This document shows positions 49,030-58,100 of a stretch of 64,000 bases of DNA, one piece after another. The number at the start of each line of letters is the position of its first letter. Position 1 is the stretch's first letter. The notes beneath the pieces were generated by a model, which was not told the origin of the DNA, made no database searches, and saw only the letters and a list, made by a program, of their open reading frames with translations. Position numbers and translations under genes: made by a program. The DNA is from Streptomyces kanamyceticus (GTDB lineage Bacteria; Actinomycetota; Actinomycetes; Streptomycetales; Streptomycetaceae), in NCBI RefSeq assembly GCF_008704495.1, contig NZ_CP023699.1:3286001-3350000 (forward strand), written 5' to 3'.

Positions 49030-50505
49030 TCACTCCGCCGACGACTGAGGGATCGGCAGCCGGAGCTCGAAGAGCGCACCGCCCGACGGCGCCTCCCGGA
49101 CCACGAGGGTGCCGCCGTGCCGCACCGCCACGTCCCGCGCGATCGCGAGGCCGAGCCCGGCCCCGCCGTCGTCCCTGCTGCGTGCGTCGTCCAGGCGTAC
49201 GAAGCGTTCGAAGATCCGCTCACGCTCGCCCTCCGGCACGCCGCTCCCGTCATCGGCCACCTCAAGGACCGCCCAGGCACCATCGGTCCTGGTGGTGACC
49301 GCGACCTGGGAGCGCGCGTGCCGCTGTGCGTTGTTCAGGAGATTGCCGAGCACCCGCGCCAACTGGCCACGGGAACCGGCGACTTCGAGACTCTTGAGGT
49401 CCGTGCGCACGTCGACGCGGTCCCGGGTGCGCTGCGAGAGCTCCTCGCGGACCAGCGCCGCGAGGTCGACCCGCGCGCCGCCCGGCTTCTCCCCCGCGTC
49501 CAGGCGGGCGAGCAGGAGCAGATCGGCGGCGAGCTCCTGGAGCCGCACGGTGTCCGCGACCGCCCCGTCGACGTCCAGCAACTCCGGGTGCGCGGCGCCC
49601 ACTTCGAGCTGGGTGCGCAGCGAAGCGATGGGGCTGCGCAGCTCGTGGGAGGCGTCCGCGACGAACCGGCGCTGGCGCTCCACGGAGGTCTGCAGGGCCG
49701 TGAGGGTCTCGTTCGTGGTGCGGGCCAGGCGGGCGATCTCGTCGTGCGTGTCCGGCTCGGGGACCCGGCGCGCCAGGTCCTCGGACGCGGTGATGGCGGA
49801 CATCTCCTCGGTGATGGCGGCCACCGGGCGCAGCGCCCTGCGCGTCACCAGCCAGGTGGTGCCCGCGACGACGGCGAGCAGCAGCGGGAAGCCGACCAGC
49901 ATCGACGTCAACGCCGTGGACACCGCGCTCTGTTCGTCGGAGAGGGAGCCGCCCGCGTAGACGGTGAGGTCGCCCGTCGACTCGTTCTCCGTACTCACCT
50001 CGACGGCGGCGAAGCGGTAGTCGGCGCTCTCGCCGTCGACGGTGGCGGAGCCGTTGGTGTACTCGGTGTCGTCGGAGATCTCGGACTCGGACCCGTCGCC
50101 GCCCTTCCCCCGGTCTTCGCCCTTGCCCCGGTCTTCGCCCTTCGCCTCGCCGTCGTCGTCACCCGACGGCTTCCCTGCCGCGGTACCGGGCTTCACCGCG
50201 TCCACCCCGGTGCCGCTGATCCGCTCGAGGTCCTCGCTCGCCGCGACCAACCGCCCGTCCTCGTCCACGACTTGGACGGGGGCGTCCTCACCGTCGGGCA
50301 GGTCGAGATCGGCGGGCGAACGGCCCGAGACCAGCTGCGACGCGACCTCGCGGGCGGCGGACGAAGCCCGGGCGCCCGCCTGGTCGGTGAGGTTGGTGCG
50401 CAAGGAGAGCAGCACGGCCGCGCCCGCCGCGATCAGGGCGAGGGCGACGACAAGACCGGCGCCGAGCGTGGCCCTGGCCCGCACCGAGCCGAAGAGCCGC
50501 CTCAT
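49030..50505 (-). CDS. rapA2: sensor histidine kinase RapA2
   Basis: 491 residues. N-terminal helix (TLGAGLVVALALIAAGAAVLLSL), a periplasmic domain (about 35-185) with a long acidic low-complexity loop (about 108-150, Asp/Glu/Lys/Gly rich), a second helix (VGFPLLLAVVAGTTWLVTRRAL), HAMP, phosphoacceptor [22 protein letters not shown]-box LGNLLNNAQRH and G-boxes DDGSGVPEGERERIFERFVR and GAGLGLAIARDVAVRHGG. It follows the response regulator with an ATGA overlap. By synteny beside absC it corresponds to SCO5404/RapA2 as I recall; the pair affects actinorhodin and a type I polyketide. Confidence 0.9.
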   Translation of the reverse strand: MRRLFGSVRARATLGAGLVVALALIAAGAAVLLSLRTNLTDQAGARASSAAREVASQLVSGRSPADLDLPDGEDAPVQVVDEDGRLVAASEDLERISGTGVDAVKPGTAAGKPSGDDDGEAKGEDRGKGEDRGKGGDGSESEISDDTEYTNGSATVDGESADYRFAAVEVSTENESTGDLTVYAGGSLSDEQSAVSTALTSMLVGFPLLLAVVAGTTWLVTRRALRPVAAITEEMSAITASEDLARRVPEPDTHDEIARLARTTNETLTALQTSVERQRRFVADASHELRSPIASLRTQLEVGAAHPELLDVDGAVADTVRLQELAADLLLLARLDAGEKPGGARVDLAALVREELSQRTRDRVDVRTDLKSLEVAGSRGQLARVLGNLLNNAQRHARSQVAVTTRTDGAWAVLEVADDGSGVPEGERERIFERFVRLDDARSRDDGGAGLGLAIARDVAVRHGGTLVVREAPSGGALFELRLPIPQSSAE

Positions 50506-51167
50506 CGCGGGGCCTCCAGACGGTAGCCCGCGCCGCGCACGGTCTTGATGAGGGCGGCGCCCAGCTTGCGGCGCAGCGTGCTGATGTACACCTCGACGAT
50601 GTTGGGATCGCCCTCGTACGCGAAGTCCCAGACGTGTTCCAGGATGTCGCCCTTGGAGACCACCTCACCGGCCCGCGTCACCAACTGCTCGAGGACCGCG
50701 AACTCCTTGGTGGTGAGGGTGACTTCGTCATCGCCGCGGAAGACGCGCCGCGCGGCCGTGTCGACCTTGAGGTCCCCCAGTGTGTGCACGGGCGAAGGGC
50801 CACCGGACCCGCGACGGCGCAGCAGCGCCTTCACCCGGGCGACGAGCACGACGTACGAGAAGGGCTTGGTGAGGTAGTCGTCGGCGCCCGTGTCCAGGCC
50901 CTCCGCCTCGTCGTACTCGCCGTCCTTCGCGGTGAGCATCAGGATCGGTACGTCGTGGCCCGCGGCCCGCAGCATGGCGCAGATCCGGTAGCCGTTCATG
51001 CCGGGCAGCATGATGTCGAGGACGACCAGGTCGTACGTTCCCTCGCTCGCGCGGTGCAGCCCGTCGATGCCGTCGTGCACGACGTCGACGGCGTACCCCT
51101 CGGCGGTCAGGCCCTTGGCCAGGGAGAGCGCGAGGCGCTTCTCGTCCTCCACGATCAACAGACGCAT
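50502..51167 (-). CDS. rapA1: OmpR-family response regulator RapA1
   Basis: 221 residues. Receiver domain RLLIVEDEKRLALSLAKGLTAEGY with phosphoacceptor D51 in LVVLDIMLPGMNGY, the switch Thr in ILMLTAKDG and Lys in DDYLTKPFSYVVLVARVKALLRR. Winged-helix output domain DEVTLTTKEFAVLEQLVTRAGEVVSKGDILEHVWDFAYEGDPNIVEVYISTLRRKLG and IKTVRGAGYRL. It is the first gene of the operon, divergent from the PepSY gene, with TTCAGG direct repeats between. Assignment to RapA1 is by neighbourhood with AbsC. Confidence 0.9.
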   Translation of the reverse strand: MRLLIVEDEKRLALSLAKGLTAEGYAVDVVHDGIDGLHRASEGTYDLVVLDIMLPGMNGYRICAMLRAAGHDVPILMLTAKDGEYDEAEGLDTGADDYLTKPFSYVVLVARVKALLRRRGSGGPSPVHTLGDLKVDTAARRVFRGDDEVTLTTKEFAVLEQLVTRAGEVVSKGDILEHVWDFAYEGDPNIVEVYISTLRRKLGAALIKTVRGAGYRLEAPR

Positions 51168-51170
51168 GCG

Positions 51171-51228
51171 TTCAGGGTCGCAGAGCGAAGCTGAAGAGTT
51201 CTTCAGGCGGCTTCAGGCTGGGTTCAGG
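51171..51228. promoter_or_regulatory. TTCAGG direct repeats, OmpR-type site
   Basis: TTCAGG occurs at 51171, 51202, 51212 and 51223; the last three are spaced 10-11 bp, one helical turn. The inverse CTGAAG is at 51191. They lie in the divergent gap between the RapA1 operon and the PepSY gene, and form a plausible binding array for RapA1. Confidence 0.65.
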
Positions 51229-51328
51229 GTCGCTCCGCCAGATTGGTCCTCGTCGAAAGCGAACGAAGCGAGCGGCAGCGGCCCACAGGACGCCGCCGCA
51301 CCGCCCACCGTCTCGGGAGGGACCCCTC

Positions 51329-52015
51329 ATGAAGCGCAACATCGTCATCGCCACCTTCGCCGCCGCGGCCCTGGTCGCCGGAGGCACCGCCACCGCCCTC
51401 GCGGTCACCGGCGACGACGAGTCGACGGCCGCCAAGCACTCCAGCGTCCAGGTCAAGGACGTCAAGGACGACGACCGCGACGACACGGTGGAGAACGTCA
51501 CCGAGGCCAAGGCCGCGAAGGTGACGGCGGCGGACGCGATCAGGGCGGCCCTCGCGGACACCCCGGGCACCGCGGTCTCCGCCGAGCTCGACGACGAGGA
51601 CGGCGGCCTGGTCTGGGGCGTCGACGTCCTGAAGGGCAGCACCTGGCACAACGTCGAGGTCGACCCCGGCACCGGCAAGGTCCTCGGCTCCTGGGTCGAC
51701 AAGGACGACGACGGTGACGACGGTGACGACGCCACCCGCGTGAACTCCGCGCTCAAGGGCGCGTCCACCAGCGCCGAGGACGCGGCGAAGGCCGCCGCGG
51801 CCAAGGGCACCGTGACCTCCGTGGACCTGGACGACGACGGCACGGCCGGTGCCTGGGAGGTCGAGACGACCGACACCAAGGGCGCCGAGGCCGACTGGCA
51901 CGTGGGCCTGAAGGGCGACAAGGTCACGGCCGACCGCTCGGACCGCCACGACGACCGGGGCGACCACGACGACCGTGACGGCAAGGACCACGACGACGAC
52001 GGCTCCGACGACTGA
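51329..52015 (+). CDS. PepSY-domain secreted protein
   Basis: 228 residues. An export signal (KRNIVIATFAAAALVAGGTATALAVTGDD) precedes two PepSY-like units: KVTAADAIRAALADTPGTAVSAELDDEDGGLVWGVDVLKGSTWHNVEVDPGTGKVLG and, later, EDAAKAAAAKGTVTSVDLDDDGTAGAWEVETTDTKGAEADWHVGLKG. The C-terminal tail is an Asp/His-rich run (HDDRGDHDDRDGKDHDDDG) that could bind metal ions. PepSY proteins are often targets or accessory factors of neighbouring two-component systems. It is divergent from rapA1/A2 and probably under its control. Confidence 0.88.
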   Translation: MKRNIVIATFAAAALVAGGTATALAVTGDDESTAAKHSSVQVKDVKDDDRDDTVENVTEAKAAKVTAADAIRAALADTPGTAVSAELDDEDGGLVWGVDVLKGSTWHNVEVDPGTGKVLGSWVDKDDDGDDGDDATRVNSALKGASTSAEDAAKAAAAKGTVTSVDLDDDGTAGAWEVETTDTKGAEADWHVGLKGDKVTADRSDRHDDRGDHDDRDGKDHDDDGSDD

Positions 52016-52092
52016 GGCAGCTCGGAGCGGCACCCCCGTCCCCACCGAGGCGGCGTCACCGACGCCGCCTCCGGCGCGCGCTCAGCCCGACG

Positions 52093-53049
52093 TCACCCCG
52101 AGGTCAACCCGGCGACCAGCTCATCAGCTGCCGCATAAGGGTCCAGCTCCCCCGCCACGATCCGCTGCGCGAGAGCGGACAGGCGGCGGTCGCCGTGCAG
52201 GGAGCCGATCCGTTCCCGCAGGGCGGTGACCGCGATGGCCTCCACCTCGTGCGCGGCCCGCGCCGCGCGCCGCTCCGCGAGGACGCCCCGCTCCTCCATC
52301 CAGGCCCGGTGCTTCTCCAGCGCCTCGACGACCTCGTCGATGCCCTCGCCGCGCGCCGCGACCGTCTTCACGATCGGCGGCCGCCAGTCGCCGGGGCCGC
52401 GGGATTCGCCGAGCCCGAGCATGTGGTTCAGCTCGCGCGCCGTCGCGTCCGCGCCGTCGCGGTCCGCCTTGTTGACGACGTACACGTCGCCGATCTCCAG
52501 GATTCCGGCCTTCGCCGCCTGGATGCCGTCGCCCATGCCGGGCGCGAGCAGCACCACCGACGTGTCGGCCTGCGAGGCGATCTCCACCTCGGACTGCCCG
52601 ACGCCGACCGTCTCGACGAGGATCACGTCGCAGCCCGCCGCGTCCAGGACGCGGATCGCCTGCGGCGCGGCCCAGGCGAGCCCGCCGAGGTGACCGCGCG
52701 TGGCCATCGAGCGGATGTAGACGCCGGGGTCGGACGCGTGGTCCGACATCCGCACCCGGTCGCCGAGGAGGGCGCCGCCGGAGAAGGGCGACGACGGGTC
52801 GACGGCCAGGACGCCGACCCGCTTGCCCGTACGCCGGTAGGCACTCACGAGCGCGGACGTCGATGTCGACTTGCCGACTCCCGGCGACCCGGTGAGGCCC
52901 ACCACGTACGCGTGCCCGGCCAGCGGGGCCAGCGCGGCCATCACCTCGCGCAACTGCGGGGACGCCCCCTCCACCAGGGAGATCAGCCGGGCCACGGCCC
53001 GCGGCCTGCCCTCGCGGGCCTGCGCCACCAGGGTGGGGACGTCCTGCAT
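52093..53049 (-). CDS. meaB: MeaB-type GTPase, methylmalonyl-CoA mutase chaperone
   Basis: 318 residues. G3E/SIMIBI-class GTPase of the MeaB/ArgK family. Walker A GSPGVGKST at 54-62; ALLGDRVRMSDHASDPGVYIRSMATRGHLGGL; Walker B/switch VILVETVGVGQSEVEI; base-recognition NKAD. The C-terminal arm forms the dimer. It guards B12 mutases from inactivation and loads cofactor. It lies 45 bp after a thiolase gene; the cognate mutase large subunit here is icmA, 18 kb away. Start ATG 53049 with GGAG upstream. Confidence 0.94.
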   Translation of the reverse strand: MQDVPTLVAQAREGRPRAVARLISLVEGASPQLREVMAALAPLAGHAYVVGLTGSPGVGKSTSTSALVSAYRRTGKRVGVLAVDPSSPFSGGALLGDRVRMSDHASDPGVYIRSMATRGHLGGLAWAAPQAIRVLDAAGCDVILVETVGVGQSEVEIASQADTSVVLLAPGMGDGIQAAKAGILEIGDVYVVNKADRDGADATARELNHMLGLGESRGPGDWRPPIVKTVAARGEGIDEVVEALEKHRAWMEERGVLAERRAARAAHEVEAIAVTALRERIGSLHGDRRLSALAQRIVAGELDPYAAADELVAGLTSG

Positions 53050-53094
53050 GAAACAGCTCCGTTCGCTACGTACGGGACACGGTCGGCCGTGGGG

Positions 53095-54297
53095 TCAGCT
53101 CTTCGCCACCTTGACGATCAGCGCGTCGCCCTGGCCACCGCCGCCGCACAGCGCGGCCGCGCCCACACCGCCGCCGCGCCGCTTCAGTTCGAGGGCGAGG
53201 TGCAGGACGACGCGGGCGCCGGACATCCCGATCGGATGACCCAGGGCAATGGCCCCGCCGTTGACGTTCACCTTTTCCGAGGACACCCCGAGGTCCTTCA
53301 TTGACTGCACCGCGACGGCCGCGAAGGCCTCGTTGATCTCGATGAGGTCGAGGTCCCCGACCGCGAGGCCCTCCTTCTTCAGGGCGTGCTGGATGGCGTT
53401 GGACGGCTGCGACTGGAGCGAGCTGTCCGGGCCCGCGACGTTGCCGTGCGCCCCGATCTCCGCGATCCAGTCGAGGCCGAGCTCCTCGGCCTTGGCCTTG
53501 GACATCACCACGACCGCCGCGGCGCCGTCGGAGATCTGCGAGGCGGTGCCCGCCGTGATCGTGCCGTCCTTGGCGAAGGCGGGGCGCAGCTTGGCCAGCG
53601 ACTCGACGGTCGTCTCGGCGCGGATGCCCTCGTCCTTGCTGAACAGGACCGGGTCGCCCTTGCGCTGCGGGATCTCGACCGGGGTGATCTCGGCCTCGAA
53701 GATGCCGTTCTTCTGGGCGGCCGCGGCCCGCTGGTGCGACGCGGCGGCGATCTCGTCCTGCTCGGGGCGCGCGATGCCGAGGCGGGTGTTGTGCTTCTCC
53801 GTCGACTCGCCCATCGCGACACCGTCGAACGAGTCGGTCAGACCGTCGTACGCCATGGAGTCGATCATCTCGATCGCGCCGTACTTGTAGCCCTCGCGGG
53901 ACTTGGGGAGCAGGTGCGGGGCGTTGGTCATGGACTCCTGGCCGCCCGCGACGACCACGTCGAACTCGCCCGCGCGGATCAGCTGGTCGGCGAGCGCGAT
54001 GGCGTCGAGACCCGAGAGGCACACCTTGTTGATGGTGAGCGCGGGGACGTTCATCGGGATGCCCGCCTTGACGGCGGCCTGGCGCGCCGGGATCTGCCCC
54101 GCCCCGGCCTGAAGGACCTGGCCCATGATCACGTACTGCACCTGGTCGCCACCGATTCCGGCCCGGTCGAGCGCGGCCTTGATGGCGAAACCGCCCAGGT
54201 CAGCACCCGAGAAGGACTTCAGGGAGCCGAGCAGACGGCCCATGGGCGTGCGCGCGCCCGCGACGATCACTGAGGTGGTGCCGGTCGTTCCAGACAT
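53095..54297 (-). CDS. acetyl-CoA C-acetyltransferase (thiolase)
   Basis: 400 residues. Thiolase fold with the active-site Cys93 in [16 protein letters not shown], the second-loop [25 protein letters not shown], and the catalytic Cys in [12 protein letters not shown]. It joins or cleaves acetyl-CoA units (acetoacetyl-CoA). Divergent from the epimerase gene; followed by meaB. In S. coelicolor the same trio (epimerase, thiolase, meaB) is conserved. The chemistry links acetyl-CoA to butyryl-CoA metabolism, which fits IcmA nearby. Start ATG 54297. Confidence 0.94.
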   Translation of the reverse strand: MSGTTGTTSVIVAGARTPMGRLLGSLKSFSGADLGGFAIKAALDRAGIGGDQVQYVIMGQVLQAGAGQIPARQAAVKAGIPMNVPALTINKVCLSGLDAIALADQLIRAGEFDVVVAGGQESMTNAPHLLPKSREGYKYGAIEMIDSMAYDGLTDSFDGVAMGESTEKHNTRLGIARPEQDEIAAASHQRAAAAQKNGIFEAEITPVEIPQRKGDPVLFSKDEGIRAETTVESLAKLRPAFAKDGTITAGTASQISDGAAAVVVMSKAKAEELGLDWIAEIGAHGNVAGPDSSLQSQPSNAIQHALKKEGLAVGDLDLIEINEAFAAVAVQSMKDLGVSSEKVNVNGGAIALGHPIGMSGARVVLHLALELKRRGGGVGAAALCGGGGQGDALIVKVAKS

Positions 54298-54433
54298 GTG
54301 CCACGGCCCCTTGGGAGGAGAAGTTAACGAGGGTTTATCTGAATGTACTGAGCGGTACTCCCCGCGTCATCGGGCGACGACTGTGATCGCGCGCACGTTG
54401 CGTAATCACCGCATGAAGCGCTGCACTTGAACC

Positions 54434-54874
54434 ATGCTGACGCGAATCGATCACATCGGGATCGCCTGTTTCGACCTCGACAAGACCGTCGAGTTCTACC
54501 GCGCGACGTACGGGTTCGAGGTGTTCCACACCGAGGTCAACGAGGAGCAGGGCGTACGCGAGGCCATGCTCAAGATCAACGAGACGAGTGACGGCGGCGC
54601 CTCCTACCTCCAGTTGCTCGAACCGACCCGCGACGACTCCGCGGTGGGCAAGTGGCTGAAGAAGAACGGCGAGGGCGTGCACCACATCGCCTTCGGCACC
54701 GCGGACGTCGACGGGGACGCCGCGGCCATCAAGGACAAGGGCGTACGCGTCCTCTACGACGAGCCCCGCATCGGTTCCATGGGGTCGCGCATCACCTTCC
54801 TGCACCCCAAGGACTGCCACGGCGTCCTGACGGAACTTGTCACTTCCGCGCCTTCCGAGTCACCGGAGCACTGA
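54434..54874 (+). CDS. mce: methylmalonyl-CoA epimerase
   Basis: 146 residues. Glyoxalase/VOC fold. The metal ligands known from the Propionibacterium enzyme align to His7 (RIDHIGIA), Gln60 (SYLQLLEP), His84 (GVHHIAFGT) and Glu134 (VLTELV). It interconverts the two methylmalonyl-CoA epimers, between propionyl-CoA carboxylase and the mutase. Divergent from the thiolase gene by 136 bp. ATG 54434 lies in a weak ribosome-binding context. The mutase itself is not in the window. Confidence 0.94.
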   Translation: MLTRIDHIGIACFDLDKTVEFYRATYGFEVFHTEVNEEQGVREAMLKINETSDGGASYLQLLEPTRDDSAVGKWLKKNGEGVHHIAFGTADVDGDAAAIKDKGVRVLYDEPRIGSMGSRITFLHPKDCHGVLTELVTSAPSESPEH

Positions 54875-55059
54875 CCTCCGTATATCTGGGCCGGTAGGGT
54901 TGGCCGCGGCCGCCCGATTTCTGGGCGGTCACGTGCCGGGGTCCGGGTTTCGGGGGACGAGCGTCGGGGCAGCAGCCCATGCTTCGCTGTTGATCTGACA
55001 CCATTCTCCCGGGGGCCCCGTTCGGCCGATGGACGGGGCTCGTTGGAGAGACTTGCGGC

Positions 55060-55112
55060 CAGGAGTGGGGCTTCCCCTGCTCGAGCGAAGCCGAGGGCCT
55101 GGGGAAGGATGG
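55060..55112 (-). repeat. short dispersed hairpin repeat upstream of scy
   Basis: GAGTGGGG...CCCCTGCTCGAGCGAAGCCGAG is the complement of a segment of the ~250-bp element copy A (about 10085-10133). It lies directly before the scy start, so its tail (GGGGAAGGATGGG) may provide the ribosome binding region. Confidence 0.65.
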
Positions 55113-55121
55113 GACCGCGCA

Positions 55122-58100
55122 GTGCGGGGCTACGAACGCCAAGAGAACTCGCGGGCTGAGACCGACAGTCTTTCGCGGTTCGAGGCCGAGATGGACCGGC
55201 TGAAGACCGATCGGGAGAAGGCCGTCCAGCACGCCGAGGATCTCGGCTACCAGGTCGAGGTGTTGCGCGCCAAGCTGCACGAGGCGCGCCGCAACCTCGC
55301 GTCCCGCCCTGCCTACGACAGCGCGGACATCGGCTACCAGGCGGAGCAGCTGCTCCGTAACGCCCAGATCCAGGCCGAGCAGCTGCGCGCGGACGCCGAG
55401 CGCGAGCTGCGGGACGCCAGGGCGCAGACCCAGCGCATCCTTCAGGAGCACGCCGAGCAGCAGGCCAGGCTCCAGTCCGAGCTGCACACCGAGGCCGTGA
55501 CGCGGCGCCAGCAGCTCGACCAGGAGCTGAACGAGCGCCGTCAGACCGTCGAGTCGCACGTCAACGAGAACGTGGCCTGGGCCGAGCAGCTCCGGGCCCG
55601 TACGGAGCAGCAGGCCCGAAGGCTGCTCGACGAGTCGCGCGCCGAGGCCGACCAGGCGCTCGCCGCCGCCCGCGCCGAGGCCGAGCGCGTCGCCGAGCAG
55701 GCCCGCCAGCGCCTGGCGAGCGACGCCGAGTCCGCCCGCGCCGAGGCGGAGGCGACCCTGCGCCGCGCCCGCAGCGACGCCGAGCGCCTCCTGAACGCCG
55801 CCTCCACGCAGGCGCAGGAGGCCACCGACCACGCCGAGCAGCTGCGCTCCAGCACGGCCACCGAGTCCGAGCAGGCGCGCCGTCAGGCCGCCGAGGCGAG
55901 CCGGGCCGCCGAGCAGCGCATGACCGAGGCCGACACGGCGCTTCGCGAGGCGCGCGCCGAGGCCGAGAAGGTCCTCGCCGAGGCCAAGGACACCGCGTCC
56001 AAGCAGCTCGCGGCCGCCGAGGGCGCGAACGAACAGCGCACGCGCACCGCCAAGGAGCAGGTCGCCCGCCTCGTCGGCGAGGCCACCAAGGAGGCCGAGG
56101 CCACCAGGTCCGAGTCCGAGCAGGTGATCGCCGACGCCCGCGCGGAGGCCGAGAAGCTGATCACGGACGCCTCGGAGAAGGCGCGCACGATCACCGCCGA
56201 GGAGACCGCCGGCCAGCTCGCGAAGGCCGCGCGGACCGCCGAGGAGGTCCTCGACAAGGCGTCCAGGACCGCCAAGGAGACCACCAAGGCCGCCACCGAG
56301 GAGGCCGAGCGGATCCGCACGGAGGCCGAGGCCGAGGCGGACCGGCTGCGCGGCGAGGCGCACGACATCGCCGAGGGGCTCAAGGGCGCGGCGAAGGACG
56401 ACACCAAGGAGTACCGCGCCAAGACCGTCGAGCTGCAGGAGGAGGCGCGCAGGCTGCGCGGCGAGGCCGAGCAGCTGCGGGCCGAGGCCGTGGAGGAGGG
56501 CGAGCGGATCAGGGCGGAGGCCCGCCGCGAGGCCGTCCAGCAGATCGAGGAGGCGGCCAGGTCCGCCGAGGAGCTCCTGGCCAAGGCGAAGGCCGACGCC
56601 GACGAGCTGAAGTCGGCGGCGACCACCGAGAGCGAGCGGGTCCGCACCGAGGCCATCGAGCGCGCCACGACGCTGCGCAAGCAGGCCGAGGAGACCCTGG
56701 AGCGCACCCGCGCCGAGGCCGAGCGGCACCGCGAGGAGGCCGCCGAGCAGGCCGAGACCACCAAGTCGGAGGCCGAGGACGCCGCGCGCGAGCTGCGCGA
56801 GGAGACCGAGCGGGCCATAGCGGCCAGGCAGGCCGAGGCCGCCGACGAGCTGGCCAGGCTGCACACGGAGGCCGAGGAGCGCCTGGCCGCCGCCGAGCAG
56901 GCGCTGACCGACGCCCGCGCCGAGGCCGAGCGCATCCGCAAGGAGGCCACCGAGGAGACCGACCGGCTGCGCACGGAGTCCGCCGAGCGGATCCGCACGC
57001 TGCAGGACCAGGCCGAGACGGAGGCCGAGCGGCTGCGCACGGAGGCCGCCGCCGACGCCTCGCAGGCCCGCGCGGAGGGCGAGAGCGTCGCCGTACGGCT
57101 GCGTTCGGAGGCCGCGGCCGAGGCCGAGCGGCTCAAGACCGAGGCGCAGGAGTCCGCGGACCGGGTGCGCGCGGAGGCGGCAGCGGCCGCCGAGCGCGTC
57201 GGCGCGGAGGCCGCGGAGGCCCTGTCCGCCGCCCAGGACGAGGCGGCGCGGCGCCGCCGCGAGGCCGAGGAGACCCTCAACTCCGCGCGCGGGGAGGCCG
57301 ATCAGGAGCGCGAGCGGGCCCGCGAGCAGAGCGAGGAGCTCCTCGCGTCCGCCCGCAAGCGCGTCGAGGAGGCCCAGGCCGAGGCGGTCCGCCTGGTCGA
57401 GGAGGCCGACCGCCGCGCGACCGAGATGGTCTCGGCCGCCGACCAGCACGCCCAGTCCGTACGGGACTCGGTCGCGGGCCTGCACGAGACGGCGCAGGAA
57501 GAGGTCGCGGGTCTGCGCTCCGCCGCCGAGCACGCCGCGGAGCGTACGAAGACCGAGGCGCAGGAGGAGGCGGACCGCGTCCGCTCCGACGCCTACGCCG
57601 AGCGGGAGCGCGCCACCGAGGACGCCAACCGCACCCGGCGCGAGGCGACGGAGTCGTCGGAGGCCGCCAAGTCGCTCGCGGAGCGCACCGTCGCTGACGC
57701 GATCGCGGAGGCCGAGCGGATGCGTTCGGACGCCTCCGAGCACGCCCAGCGGGTGCGTACGGAAGCCTCCGACACCATCGCGTCGGCCGAGCAGGACGCC
57801 TCACGTACGCGAGCCGACGCCCGTGAGGACGCCAACCGCATCCGCAGCGACGCGGCGGGCCAGGCCGACCAGTTGATCGGCGAGGCGCGCGGCGAGGCCG
57901 AGCGGCTGCAGAACGAGACGATCGCGGAGGCCGACCGCGTCCGCGCCGAGGCCACCGAGCAGGCCGAGCGGCTGCGCGCCGACTCCACCGCGGAGGCCGA
58001 GCGCCTCACGACAGAGACGGCCACCGAGGCGGAGCGGCTGCGCACCGAGTCCGTGGCGAAGGCCGAGAAGCTCATCTCGGACGCGACGGGCGACGCCGAG

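Noticed and set aside
54840..57743. A 967-codon minus-strand frame rich in Leu/Gly
   Set aside because: It is the reverse complement of scy's Ala/Glu/Arg-rich codons, so its apparent repeats come from the coiled-coil gene. No membrane-type pattern or ribosome binding site supports it.
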